In this document: positions 36,541 to 48,650 of the stretch, one piece after another
Layout of the letters: each line of letters starts with the position of its first letter
How positions within the stretch are numbered: the first letter of the stretch is position 1
From: Crocodylus rhombifer
Lineage: Eukaryota > Chordata > Crocodylia > Crocodylidae
Length of the DNA: 64,000 nucleotides
Reading direction: 5' to 3'
Assembly (NCBI GenBank): GCA_038503035.1
Contig: JAVSML010020347.1
Location: forward strand, 1 to 64,000
Made by a program: the position numbers and the translations under genes
Notes under the pieces: model-generated
What the model was told of the DNA's origin: nothing
The model's input: the letters and a program-made list of their open reading frames with translations, nothing else
The model's database searches: none

Positions 36541-38039
36541 TGGTTTGGTTTTGTTCCTGTTGCTAATTCCATTCTTGTCAGCAACTCCTTTTATGAGAGC
36601 ACTTGTAACAAAAAAATTATTTCCCAATTTTAACCTCTTTCATTTATGAGCGCTAAACATTGCTGCCCACACACCCTGGGTTTCTAATGCAACCCAAATT
36701 TGCGTGGTTCTTTTGTTTACTTCCTTCTTTGAGGCAAAACAGGCCCATGCCCTGACTCCACTGCCATGTAATTCAGTGCCAGTTTCATCAGCATCTTCAA
36801 CAGGAGCAGACAGCAGCATCAAATATACCCTGAAGCCTGCAAAAAGGGCAGGACAGAAGCAGCTTTGCGTACAGCTCCGCTGAGGTCAGTGAGACAGTAA
36901 CCGTCTGCGCTTCTCCCTTCCCATTTTGTAATGTGACGTCTATCTTGAGGCATGACCTGAGGCACTGCCTAAAATTCCTACCTATTTTAACACAGCAAGA
37001 GCCCTAACGCAACAGCAGTGCCTTGTGTCCCCTAGACTCACCAACAAGCAGGACTTCCCAGCACCACTTTGTTTCAATACTCTTTGCCCTCGCTCCTCAC
37101 TCAGACCACATCCATATGCTACCGAACTACTGGGCGAGTGCAGAAACCTAGCGTGTCAGACAGCAGATCTGCTCTCCAAGCAAATCGCGCCACCAGCACC
37201 CTGACGTAAAGTGCTACAGCCACAATTCAAAGAATGATAGCTCCCAAAAGCCTCAGTCGGTAGGAGTGCTGCTGTTTTGGGAATGATGCAGGCTGATTGC
37301 AAGAAAGCTCATCACCCCAAAGAGCATGCAATCAAAAATACAACCACAGGCAGCAGCTAGAAGGAGAGGGCTGGGATCCAACACATATGCAGACATACGC
37401 AGAGGGGTAAGGTTCGGTCTGACTCATGCCAGCTTTATTCCTCTGTTGTAAAACCATTTTAAGAGATTTGCATTGGATGTTTAACTCTTGCCAGTTTTAG
37501 AGAAAATAATTTACATTTTACCTTTATTTCTACATTAATTTTGTACTTCAGTTTATAATTAGCATCAATGTTTTCTCCTTTTATTGCAGGATCAATAGAG
37601 CCGGGAAGAGTGATCTGGGCTCTACCCGGACTGACACAACAGCATTCTTAAACACATCGCACTGCAGAGCCCTCGCTGGTGCTGACGATCGAGGACAGGA
37701 TCCAGCCTGACTTTGCGAGCAGGTGACGCAGCCATCAAATAAATCTTTCTCCTTCTGACCAGCATGAATCTGATCAGGGAGCTGTTCTGAGATGACTCCA
37801 CAGCGGCATCTGTACAAAGCCACTTCTCACAGGAAAACTGCACCGGGGCCTCAATCGGGGTGCAAGAAGAACCGTTCCCTTGTAAACTGCACTGCGTCAT
37901 CACACGGGGAAAGAAGGCTGTTGGTCTTCGGCTACATTTACGTCATGTTGTTGGAACGGCGTGCACCAGCGCTCACTGTGCAGCCTTTTGCCTGCCGTCT
38001 GGTAACCAGGCATCACAGCAAACTTCACCTGCATCTAGA

Positions 38040-38560
38040 GGCTGCTTTCAGAGGGCCTCCTCTCTGGGAATAAACAGATACCTATTTTGGAGCAGCATCA
38101 GCTGTGCCAGGATGTGTCCCGGTACAGTGGATCCACTTCAGTGGTGTCTACAGATGCCTCCAGGGTGGTTGTCTTGCACGGTTTGACCCCTGCAGCTTCC
38201 AGGGCTTCAGGGGCCTGCATCCAGATGGGGTGCCACAGTCTGCCTTGGCGGGCACTTCTGCAAGCTGGGGAACCTCAGGTTCCACCACTTGCAGAGGCAT
38301 GCTTCGAGCTGGGATGCGCCAGCTCCATATGCATGGCCCAGGAACCACCCTGCAGGGGAAGTCCCAGGGCTTGCACCTACAAGCATGGAGGGGAATCTTG
38401 CACTTGTAGATGCACACCTTGGAAATCCTTCTGCAGAAGGATACCTGAACCATGCAGGACCGGGCCCTCGGGGACCTGGGAGCTCCTGCTCAAGGCAGCT
38501 GGACAGCAAAGGCAATCCTGGCCTGCCCGTGTTCTCCTGCCATGAGCAAACAGACATCAT
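38040..38560. repeat. GC-rich block with recurrent 'tgcag/cttgca' words
   Basis: Roughly 0.5 kb of GC-rich sequence with recurring words tgcag, cttgcac, ccaggg and catgcag on both strands and open frames of 100-156 codons on both strands (longest minus 38677-38207, plus 38087-38545). None shows a recognisable domain. It includes a perfect 18-bp palindrome, atccttctgcagaaggat (38425-38442). Most likely a degraded minisatellite-like or mobile sequence; no coding claim is made. Confidence 0.35.
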
Positions 38561-39829
38561 CTGTGAAAAGTTGGCACAGCCATTGCTAGGTATGGTCATG
38601 CTCACAAATGTGGATATTCGTGGTGTGACAAAGGGCTGTGATATCTGTTCACTCAGGTTTTGTGCCACCATAAGCACTTATGACAGCACAAAGCCAACAT
38701 CAGTCTGCAGCCTAATTAGTTAGACCTGTTTTACCCCATTATAACTTCAAAGAAATCAGTTATTCCAGGTGCTCCAGTTTTATATCAGCATAACAGACAA
38801 GAATATGTCCCATGGTCTTTAGCATCTGTGGGTTTCTTAAATCCATAGCGCCCAATCTGACGTTATTCACATTGGTGGAAATAAAAGGAAATGTCATTCA
38901 AGTTAAAGGAATGACATCACTGTGAAACCAAGAGGAAAGAAACATCAGGTCCAATGTGAGCAACACGGATGAAACCACAGACAGGGCCTGAACCTGGCAA
39001 GTTCGGTCCATGAGCAGCACCTCTGTTAGGGCAATATTATTTGCCCTCAACTAGCTGACAACCTGCTGAGCTAGTTTAGTTAAAGTCACCCTTTTTACAT
39101 GCGTGCTGATTGGAGACCCAAGCACACGGGTGTCATTAGTAATGATGGGCAAAAAAAAATAGTTCAGGCCAACTCAAATGTTTCTGTGCACCTTCAGCAG
39201 AGAGGTGCTTTAGGTACTCAGAGGTGAAAACCACGTGGACGTTATTTGGTTACCATAGCATCCCAAAATGTCAGCGCATCAGTACATACCATCAACACAT
39301 GCAAGGTTACACAGGGTCTAGGGAACCCTTCCCAGAAACCATCCATGCCAAAATCCTTACAGTACATAAAAGACATTTTGTAAATAAACCGAATCTGTCC
39401 TGTTAAAAATACCCTTGCAAAAATCAATACTACACTTCTACCATAACACCGTATTGCTTTGCATCAGATTTCTGGGATACTACACTCAAATAAGAATCTG
39501 AACTAGGCGACTCCTTCTAAATGAGCATATCTGTAAAATCCAGGGATAATATGTCAAACACATCGACAGCCAATCCCTGCTGATGTGAAATACAAAATAG
39601 TAATTCAGACCTCTCGTATAATCTGCAAAATGGCTTTTGAGAACGTATTGAGGGTTCTGTTTCTTACTGGAATGAGATGGGTTAATTTTAAAAGATTAAA
39701 AAAACAACCCTCCAGAGTGGAAATTCATGAACATTGTGACTTTCTGACAAAGTACGCTTCTCTTTTCAAATCTAGGAGCTGGTAAAATTTCATGAAGCAG
39801 GAACTTTTAAGAAGCAGGAAGCAGAATGG

Positions 39830-40000
39830 GAGCTTTTTACCATCTTGTACCATCTATACTTTTCCCAGAGCTTGATGAAGGGACTTTGATCCCGAAAACT
39901 TGCAGAAAAGGACAATTTCCTTGTGATTTCCCAGTTGGTCTAATAAAAGGTATCATTTTGAAACCAAGAGCTCTAGTTTTTTGTAAGAAGCAGGAAGGGC
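39830..40000 (+). repeat. Dispersed-repeat relic with 'ggtctaataaaaggtatcat' tail
   Basis: agcttgatgaagggacttt, gatcccgaaaacttgcag and ggtctaataaaaggtatcat occur in the order known from a widespread vertebrate repeat tail (tgatgaaggg...cccgaaagcttgc...ttggtctaataaaaggtatca). Exact family not assigned; recognition is from memory. Confidence 0.45.
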
Positions 40001-41187
40001 AGTTTGATTCAATATGTCTGACCATTTAAACTCAGAAAAATCAATCATCATACTTTTCTACCACACACTTTATTAGTAGCATCCTCTGATACGCCTTATT
40101 ATTATTGATGATTATTGTTAAGAGAGAAATGGCAATTCTGGCATTTTAAGCCGGAAATCACCACGCCATTTTTAGGGGTTTTTTTACATAACCCTGCTAA
40201 ATCACCACGTGGCCGAGTTCCTTCCATTAAGAAATGACTCAGCGTATCGTAAGGGACCTGACGATTAAACATCTCATAATGGACACATTTGGCAGCTGTG
40301 ATCTTAAGGTTCCCTACAGTCTTTCAACAGATTTTCCTTAACACACCTGTCTTGTGCCTTGCTCTTCCTATCACCCCTAAGGGAAGCGATCACTTTTGGC
40401 TCATGAAACATCCCCAGGCAAAACTTGCAGCCACAAACCTGAATTTTTCCTTATATTAATTGTCCCAGCTTCAATATGCAACATGACTCTTCAGCTACCT
40501 CATACAGAATTTTAATCGCGTGTGAAATATTCAGTCTTCATAAGTCCCCTTCTTAACCTTCGATACTGCAGGGAGCCTCTGCCAACAAACAGTGCCTCTT
40601 AGCTACTGTTCAACTTTCTTTGTAATTCACTTTCTTGACCTTTGATCGCAACATTTTCACCTCATTTATTTATTTGTCTGCACTGAATACTGAATCCCTG
40701 CAATTACTTACACGTAAACCTTTTATCACAACTTTCCTTCAACTTTGTCAGAAAATACTGCGTATCAAATAATACCGGATCTCCCATTTATCAGCTGGAT
40801 TAAAGAAGCAGCGTGCCAGTAGCAGAGAGCATCAAACAGGGCATCAGCCTGCTGTTTCAGTTCTCAGGTCCTGAGTTCTTCCACTGATATGCAAAGGTCA
40901 AGATCTTGCCCTCTGCACATAATAAATGTATATAGGGCCATGATCATAATCCATTTTTCAGTCAGGCAGCTGAAAGGAAAAATTGGAAGAGTGTGGTTCA
41001 GGTTGAACTGAATTCAAAAAATGTTTCTTTTTGGGGCTTTTTTCCATTTCACCCAGCTATCCCACCTCCTCAATGGCCAACGCCTAGAGTCATTCCTTTG
41101 GTCCTGCTCCGTCTCGGTGACAGCTCTCTCGTGGGGAGGACAGCTCCAGCAGGAGGGACTGAGGAGGTCTCTCGGTATACCCCATCA

Positions 41188-41374
41188 CAGATGTTCCCAA
41201 ACTTTTTCTTATTGCGTACCCCCACCAGCATACTTTTTATAGTATAACCTCTTAAGTACCAATTTTTATTATAATGAAAATTAAATCTGCCATTACGCAA
41301 TTTCTTCTGCGTACTCCCCAGAGATGGACTGCGTACCCCCAGGAGTCCACATACCCCTGCCCTTTAGGATACTC
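41188..41374 (+). repeat. hAT-like remnant with 'gcgtacccc' repeats
   Basis: Starts cagatgttcccaaactttt, similar to CAGnGGTTCCCAAACT ends of hAT elements, and carries three variants of gcgtac(c/t)cccc (near 41214, 41310 and 41330). The right terminus is unclear; it ends ~85 bp before the CR1 copy at 41461. Confidence 0.4.
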
Positions 41375-41460
41375 CACAGAAAGCCAGGAGACTCTGGTTT
41401 AAGTCTAGTGTCTGCCTGGCTCTCCCATATCCTGAATGAGTGGTCACATCTCTATGGCAT

Positions 41461-42272
41461 TTGGCTCTGTCCTTGGACCCGTATTGTTCAACATCTTCAT
41501 TAATGATGTGGACACTGGAGTCAGGAGCAGACTGGCCAAGTTCACCAATGACACCAAACTTTGGGGCAAAGCATCCACGGCAGAAGATAGGCGGGTGATC
41601 CAGGCTGACCTGGACAAGCTCAGCAAATGGGCAGATGAGAACCTGACGGTGTTTAACACCTAAAAATGCAAGGTCCTCCACCTTGGGAGGAAAAACCTGC
41701 AGCATCCTTATAGGCTCGGCAGTGCTACGCTGGCTAGCACTACAGAAGAAAGAGACTTGGGGGTCATCACAAGATGAACATGAGCCTGCCTGCAATGTAA
41801 AGCTTGAGAGAGTCCAGAGGAGAGCCACGCGCATGATCCGAGGTCAGGAAAACAGACCTTATGATGACAGGCTGAGAGCCATGGGACTCTTTAGCCTGGA
41901 AAAGCGCAGGCTCAGGGGTGACCTGATGGCCACCTATAAGTTTATCAGGGTGACCACCAGGATCTGGGGGAACGTCTGTTCACCAGAGCGCCCCAAGGGA
42001 TGACGAGGTCGAACGGTCACAAACTCCTGCAAGACCGTTTCAGGCTGGACATAAGGAAGAATTTTTTTCCTGTCAGAGCCCCCAAGGTCTGGAACAGTCT
42101 GCCAGCGGAGGTGGTTCAAGCACCTACATTGAACACCCTCAAGAGTAAATTGGGTGCTTATTTTGCTGGGATCCTGTGACCCCAGCTGACTTCCTGCCCT
42201 TTGGGTGGGGGGCTGGACTCGGTGATCTTCCAAGGTCCCTTCCAACCTTAGTGTCTATGAAATCTATGAAAT
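41461..42272 (+). mobile_element. CR1 LINE, 5'-truncated and internally deleted
   Basis: Starts inside the GSVLGP motif and is very similar (about 93% by eye) to the copy at 31582. The catalytic FADD is changed to FTND (41541-41552). A TAA stops the frame at 41661-41663, and small indels shift it. About 160 bases are missing at ~41800 between gagcctgcctgcaatg and aagcttgagagagtcc. It ends with tctatgaaatctatgaaatc. Clearly non-functional. Antisense to the host gene. Confidence 0.92.
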
Positions 42273-45185
42273 CTAGAACTTGATCCAAATTCAAATTTCA
42301 GGATCATCAAAAATCACATTTTTGGTGAATTTACTCATCGCAAAATAAAGGAAGAAATACGCCACCCCGATTGCATTTCATATGCAGAGTGCAGTACTTT
42401 CAAATGCCACTTATTGTACGAGTCTATGGCAACATGGGGTGAGTACCTCTACCTGCCTAACTGGGAGCTCCCGGGAAGTTGAGGGGTCAGGGTGACGCGG
42501 CTACGTCAGGAGGGAGCTACATGGTGGCAGAAGCCTCTGCTGTTCTGAAAATTTGTTTCCCAGCCTCTTTCCTCTGCAACGCCCTGCCCCCAAGCCCTGT
42601 CTTAAATACCATAAAAACCTTGCATGCATTTTGAAATGAAGCAGGAGCAATATTCAGAAACCTTATCACTCTAAATACCATTTAAAAAAAAATTTAGTGG
42701 CACTGAAGGAGTTGTTGGACCTCAGCAACTGTCACTGGTTTTTGATACCTAGACTTCAGAGATTTTCAAATAATATGTTGCAGGCAGAACAGCTGCTCTC
42801 CCATTGTTCTTCCAGCTTCCAGTTCCCCGCTTCGGAGACCCTCCGCTCTGTCATCTGCCATGGAGACCAGTGGAAAACTAATCAAAGCCTGCGTGTGAAC
42901 TGCAGTAACCTTGTCAATAATTCTGAACAGTGGATAGGTGATCAGCCCTGCAAGGCGGAGAGAAACGCAAGCCAAAGCTACTTCTAATATGTTCAGACGG
43001 AGCTCCAGTTCTGCTGTGTCCACAGTTGCTGTCCAGACACGCGTGCACCACTATTTTCTTTTAGATAATAAACAGATCAATACCCAGGATGATTACTTGT
43101 TGGTGGCCACATCTGATTACACTGAAAAGATGCTGGTCGCTAATACTGGCAATGTCCAAAAGCAGATCCGGTACACTGTACGCAAGGCTTCTGGTCTGCT
43201 TCTGGGGAGATGTTCAGCAGTTAATATAAACTTGCTTGAGAGTGATGCATCAGCAGGTTCTGCACATGCTCCTATACAACCTTTCCTATGGCTTGTGGGT
43301 ACTTCTGGGACAACAGCACAGAGCTATGCAAAACTTACTCTGCTATATCCAATCCGTCTTGCATGTAGTGTATTTCTAGCCCTGCCCATCAAAAAGTCTT
43401 GCATTCACAGTATTTTCGTCATAGTCAAAATCTCAGACTTCATGGATAGTCTTGGTCTACGGAAATTAATAGGAGTTTTATCACAGACTTCAACAAAGCT
43501 ACCCTATATTTCCTAAACCACACTACACCAGAATTATGAACATGATCATTCCTAATCAGACCCCCTTATGCCAGAGATATTTCTAAAGGGGGGAGCTAGA
43601 TGAGAAAGGAGTTTATCTCAGGACTGTGTCTTGAAATGGTCTTTCCAAAGTCCATGAATTAATAGAAGGTAAGCTCCTCAGGAAGCTCACCTGAATTTCT
43701 GCACAGTACCTGATTAACAAAAGTGCAGCTGAAGTTCATCAGTCACTTCAACAGGTCACAAACACAAAAAGCAGACCCAGGAAACCTAACACACTTAGAC
43801 ATAGGTAGCTGCTTCACCCTGGCTTGGAAAGAGAGGAAAAAACATTACCATCCCCAGAGGTTTTCAAAAACTATTAGTTTGAAATGTTTCGACCATCTGA
43901 TTATTTCAAAGCTGAATTCCAGCTCGTTCCAGCCTGACACCATTGCAGAATTTCTCATACTATGAAAATAACAAGCAACTTAAGTTCTCTCTCAAAGCAC
44001 GCTGCAGAAAGAACTGTGTCCATAAAAGCACAACCGGGCCCCTTGGATGTCTGCAAAGCCCAGACCCCACCACTGCTGTTTAAGAGCTGGGCCCTGGAAG
44101 AACATTGTAATACTGTCGCGAAGTAAGTAATTTAAGCAAGTGGAAGTTCCACGCCAATTTAACTGTTACTAGTATTTGCAGTTCAGCCTCTAAAACCAAA
44201 CAGGTTAAAACGCATTATTTTAGCAGCATTTCTACCAGACGGAAATGGTAACATGTGCAACACCCAAGCCTAGAACGAGATACACAATTTCGTATTTTCA
44301 GGGTCTATCATGCGTGTAAGGTCGGTGTCTGCATAGCTCCCTGGATCTGATGGAATCAAAGACGGTGGCTCCATCGGTAAAGCTGAGCTGAAGTTTGCAC
44401 TCAGGGCAGGGATTCTGCCACTTTGCTACATATGATGAACTTTGCAGACTCTCCCCACACTGACTCCGAGTACAGAGTGAATGTGCTGAAGATTTACTAG
44501 TAAACCGGTTGTTTAGTTTATGACCTAAAATTAATCTTATTTAAAACAGGGCCTTTAAGAAAAATACTGTACCTTGCATCCTCATGTTTTGGTTCTGAAT
44601 GATCTTAGCACTGGCAATAATACAAACTCCTTGAACTTCCCATTTAGTCCAAAGTCACTGAAATCTCATACACTGGCTACAGCCTCTTTTTTTAATTAAA
44701 TGCTTTTTTCTGTACTTTTTTATAAATTAAAATCATTGCAAAAACTGAAGAATAATCTTGTAATGATGCTGACTTAACTGTAAAAGACTTGGGGAGCTAC
44801 TTAAAACACTCTCCAAATGTTCTCAGTGGAGCTGAGGCCATGTGCATGTCCTCTGCTGAAACAAAGCAGGAACCAGCTCTCCTCCTTCCAGTGCCAATGA
44901 AGCCATGCCACCCTCCGACAGACGATGGCCTCTAACAGCCTGGGGCTCTTTCCTGAACACTGCTACCAGGCACAGCAAAGCGCCGGCTGCTTTAACTGAG
45001 CACTTCTAAGCCTCAGCATGTTTGGATCTCTTTTCAGTTCAAATTCAATACTGAATTTTCTCAGCTTATTATTTCTATGTCGGGATAACTGCAAACATCC
45101 TTGTGATGTTCCCACATGTAGATTACTCTCAGCCTCAACTCCACTTTAGGCAGGTTTTACCTGGGAACACATCGTTACCAATTAG

Positions 45186-45256
45186 ATGGATTCTGGTCTC
45201 ATTATGCCAGTGTAGACGGAGTAACTGCAAATCAGTTCAGGGAGATCAGAATGAAG
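45186..45256. repeat. Palindromic repeat relic
   Basis: gattctggtctcattatgcc, agtgtagacggagtaactg and gagatcagaatg resemble a sauropsid short repeat (gattctgatctcac...ccagtgtaaatc...gagtaactcc). Related to 59187-59303. Confidence 0.35.
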
Positions 45257-45288
45257 TTCACTGTATCTTAAGGTGAACTTCATTCAGA
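45246..45288. repeat. Short hairpin, 16-bp arms
   Basis: tcagaatgaagttcac (45246-45261) and gtgaacttcattcaga (45273-45288) are inverted with one mismatch around an 11-nt loop. The stem is shorter than a typical pre-miRNA, and the outer flanks do not extend it. Confidence 0.75.
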
Positions 45289-46423
45289 TTAGCAGCACTA
45301 TTTCACACAGGGCGGCCTCTTCCTAGGCATCGTTTGTCCTACATTTCTGTCTTCTAGTAATAAATCACTGCAGTTTAAAGCAGCAATGTGTCGGGAGGAC
45401 AATGCTTCACCAAAAATGCAGAATGATGGTCACTGCATAGCTAAGGAGAGGCGCTGTATTAAATTGGCCTCATATCTCCTTGTAAGTCTGACACCACAGG
45501 AAATAGAAAGTTGCCTTCATAACAGGACAGACAATTTATGTGTTGTTTAAGATAATTTACAGTACAGCATGGTGCAAAGATTACATTCAACACAAGATTA
45601 CATTCTCCGCGAACTGGTGTTGGAAAGCTACATGGTATTTTTTTTTGCCAAAAACAGTCAATTAAAAACAGTGCTATAGCAAAGCACAACAATGGCAGAC
45701 TTCAGGCTCTGTTAAATAACTCTTTTAACAAACTGGATTTGCAAAGAGAGCAGTAGCTAATCATCTTAGGGACGGTAACCCAGGTCAGATAACTCTTCTT
45801 GTACCTTGCTGTGCAAGCAGCGGCCAGTTGCTTTATATGGTGTTCTCTATGACTTTATTTTCTAAGAAATTTCACGGGCCTATAAGAACACAATTTTTCT
45901 GAAGCAGGGATGCTTATGCATCGGGTCAGGAGAGCACCTTAAAATAAGCTATTTTTATTTTATATTCATCAAAATGATCTTCCACATTGGGCTGACAGCA
46001 AGAATCTGAGATAAAGTGGGAAGTCCCGCACTCTGATCAGGAGGCGGATGATGAATAAACAAGGCCTGCGAGGAAGCCAGAAGCATTTATTCCAAATGCA
46101 CTTGGAACATCACTGGGACTACATGCAGGTGATAAATTGGTTTTTGCAGCAGGCCCTGAAGGTCAATAGATGCAAATGACTTTGAAACAAGACAACATGT
46201 TAATTCTAAAGCTGGGAAGCCATCACAGAGAGCATCCAGCCTTGCTACTAAATCAAGAAGCTCCAGCTCAGGTGCCTCCACTGTACTATCAGTACAGGGT
46301 AAGAGATAATCTTTTAAATGAGTGGTCTCCAAACTATTTAGCACTTAAAATCCAACACTGTACGCATTGTCTGAAAACCAACAGGCAGCCCAAGCCCGAA
46401 GCACTGGTGTATTCTTACTACAC

Positions 46424-46592
46424 CAGGGGTGGGCTAGATGCAGCCTGCCAGGCCATACTATCCAGCCCACGGGGCCCCTAAAAAATTTAGAAAATTAATA
46501 TTTATCTGCCCCTGGCTGGCTGTCATGCGGCCCTCGATGGCTTGCCAGAACTCAGTAAGCGATCCTCCACCCAAAATAACTGCCCGCCCCTG
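46424..46592. mobile_element. hAT-like MITE with 8-bp target-site duplication
   Basis: 169 bp with ends CAGGGGTGGGC and, in reverse complement, CAGGGGCGGGC. Flanks tactacac (46416-46423) and cactacac (46593-46600) form an 8-bp duplication with one mismatch, the hallmark size for hAT. Internal gcagcctgccaggcc, cagcccacggggcccc and catgcggccct fit the GC-rich 'caggggtgggcaa...ggcccg' hAT MITEs of amniotes. No transposase. Confidence 0.8.
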
Positions 46593-46603
46593 CACTACAC
46601 AGT

Positions 46604-46805
46604 GGGTGTGTCTACATGAGACATCTAATGCGGAGTAGTGTGCCAGGCAAAAATCATGTTAATACATTACCGTGCAGTAGTATTAGGCTACTGTGCAGTA
46701 AGCGCCACTAAAAAAAACCATATACTGGGTGTGCCAATTCATTAAGCAAGTACAAAACTAAATTTACAATAACTACTGCACATTAATGAATGTGTAGACA
46801 TGCCC
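46604..46805 (+). mobile_element. TIR element, 'GGGCATGTCTAC' family, copy 1
   Basis: Left end gggtgtgtctacatg and right end, reverse complement, gggcatgtctacacattc enclose ~200 bp with gtgcagtagt and tactgtgcagtaa. A short agt flanks both ends (46601-46603, 46806-46808). It abuts the hAT-like element, only 3 bp from that element's duplication. No coding capacity. Confidence 0.65.
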
Positions 46806-48351
46806 AGTGGGCAGTCTTCTGTACCAGCATTCGTTTCCAAATGGGTTTAAGGAGGAGATCTGTAGTAGTAACAGCAATAATAGCAGTGGTATAAACACTA
46901 CCACCTTCCTCCTATAAAGGGCTGTTCATCTATGTCCCTTAATGTATCTTGCAAAGGGGGTCCCTTCACTTCTTAGTTCTGAAGTAACTTCACACCGGAG
47001 AAGCTTTTGCGAATATCAAGCGAGAACATTACATCATGACTCCCGTGCTATGCTGTTCTGCACAACATGGTAAAAGCTGTAAATAATGAGATTGCTTTGT
47101 GGGGTCTCTTCTTTAAGCATTAATTCACAAACACAGCTCAGTGATGAGGTAATGATGTATTTTCCTGAGTTAATGAACAGAGGAGCAGTGGTAAATACCA
47201 GAAGTGACTAGCCTGAGAGCACAAAAGCAAGGATCAGCCACATAATATTTGGGAGTTTCTACTGCCTAGTCCTGGGCTTAAACCAGGTTTCTTTTTCATG
47301 CTACATTATTTTCAGATGCACTTAGGTCCCTATGGTTTAATCCAGGAAAAACAAAATGTAGCAGAGGAGCAAACAAGTGGTAATGCAAAAATAACAAATA
47401 CATTTTTTTTTAAAGTACGTCCTTTAATTTAACTTAGGCTAAAGGAAAAACATCACCACGCCCCTACTGAGACTTTGGCTTTGTCAGATCTTGTTTTGAT
47501 GGTCTCCAAACCCAGAAAAGCTTCTGAACCCAATAAATAAGAACACAACGAAGTAGGGGCACTTGGATGATACACTGAAGAAGGAATTAAAAAGATAAAC
47601 ATTTCTGGCGAAACACTCACAAAATGCAAAAACATTCTGAAATATTTGTCCTTTCACTGAAGAGGCATGCAAGCGGCTGGGGGCTTCACAGCATTAGCCT
47701 TATAAATCTGGTCGCAATCACATGAAACCATTAATAAATCCTGTTGTTGCTCCAGTGTGGAGAAAATGAAACAAAATCTTTGAAGAATAGGCTGTAAGAG
47801 AATAAACATGGAAATCAGGGAGCAGTTGAAGAATCCCAAGGTCCCAGCATGCCACCGATGGAGGGAAGGTGTGGGAGCAATAGCTCCCGAACAAATTATG
47901 TGGAGCTAGGGCTGTCAACCACCTCCTGCTGGAGATGTGAACTCTTGGCAGAAGATCACAGAGGTAAGAAGTAGGAATCTGGAAGGATGAAAATAACCAT
48001 TTCCTCTGGACCTACGAGGTGAAAAATCTGCTTCAACAAAGGCTGGCCAAGATAACATGGCAGAAGGCCTAGACATGCCTTGTTTATGTCAGCCCGAGCT
48101 TAAGAGCTTTGGCCTATTTTAAATAAGTTGCTAAAAAACATAGTGCAGAAAGGCTCTGGAACCAGGAAAAGTAGGTACTGGAGCAGCAGACATGGTGGTT
48201 GTCTAAAAAGGATTGGCTGCAAGGCTGTAGGGTGTTACTGTAGCAGTATAAATTATACTACAGTAGTCAACCTACTCTTCCTATAGGAAATGGATGTTCC
48301 ATTGCAACTTCCATCTATTCGACTTCCCAGTACATTCAGAGATCTCACCTT

Positions 48352-48485
48352 CAGGCTGCCTATACACGTGCTTGTTCATGTTTTAATTACAGCATGTTGG
48401 AGCAGACTTGTTTAATCAAGTTGAAGCAGTCCGATCAATCGAGTCTCCTCTGCCTTTTAACTAAAATGCTGTAGTGTCACCTCAC
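48352..48485. repeat. Possible further element of the 'tctacacgtg' type
   Basis: ggctgcctatacacgtgctt is similar to the GGGCATGTCTACACGTG ends of the family at 46604, and tcatgtctactaagcctcc follows before the repeat at 48486. No matching right end was established. Confidence 0.3.
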
Positions 48486-48650
48486 TGTCATGTCTACTAA
48501 GCCTCCATGCATTTTAAAATGATCACGAGGGTGCTCTAGCTAATCCTTGTTGAATGAAGGTTAACTAAAGCTTCCCACAGCCATTTTTAAATGTGTGAGG
48601 GTTTAATAGACAATGATGAGGCATTTTAATTAGAGCAGCTCTCCAGGAAC
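48486..48650. repeat. Dispersed repeat, copy B (inverse of 33208-33350)
   Basis: aatccttgttgaatgaaggt, agccatttttaaatgtg, tttaatagacaatgatgagg and tagagcagctctccaggaac align in order with the reverse complement of copy A. The word gcattttaattagagcag also matches copy A's left flank in direct orientation, showing the unit's palindromic build. Confidence 0.65.

Noticed and set aside
43024..43075. ttttcttttag on the plus strand as a splice acceptor for the 42938-43516 frame
   Set aside because: Such short pyrimidine-AG strings are common by chance in AT-rich intron; no partner donor or homologous peptide seen.
46087..46344. 85-codon minus-strand frame as a gene
   Set aside because: No family recognised, no splice context, and it lies next to a transposon cluster; probably chance.
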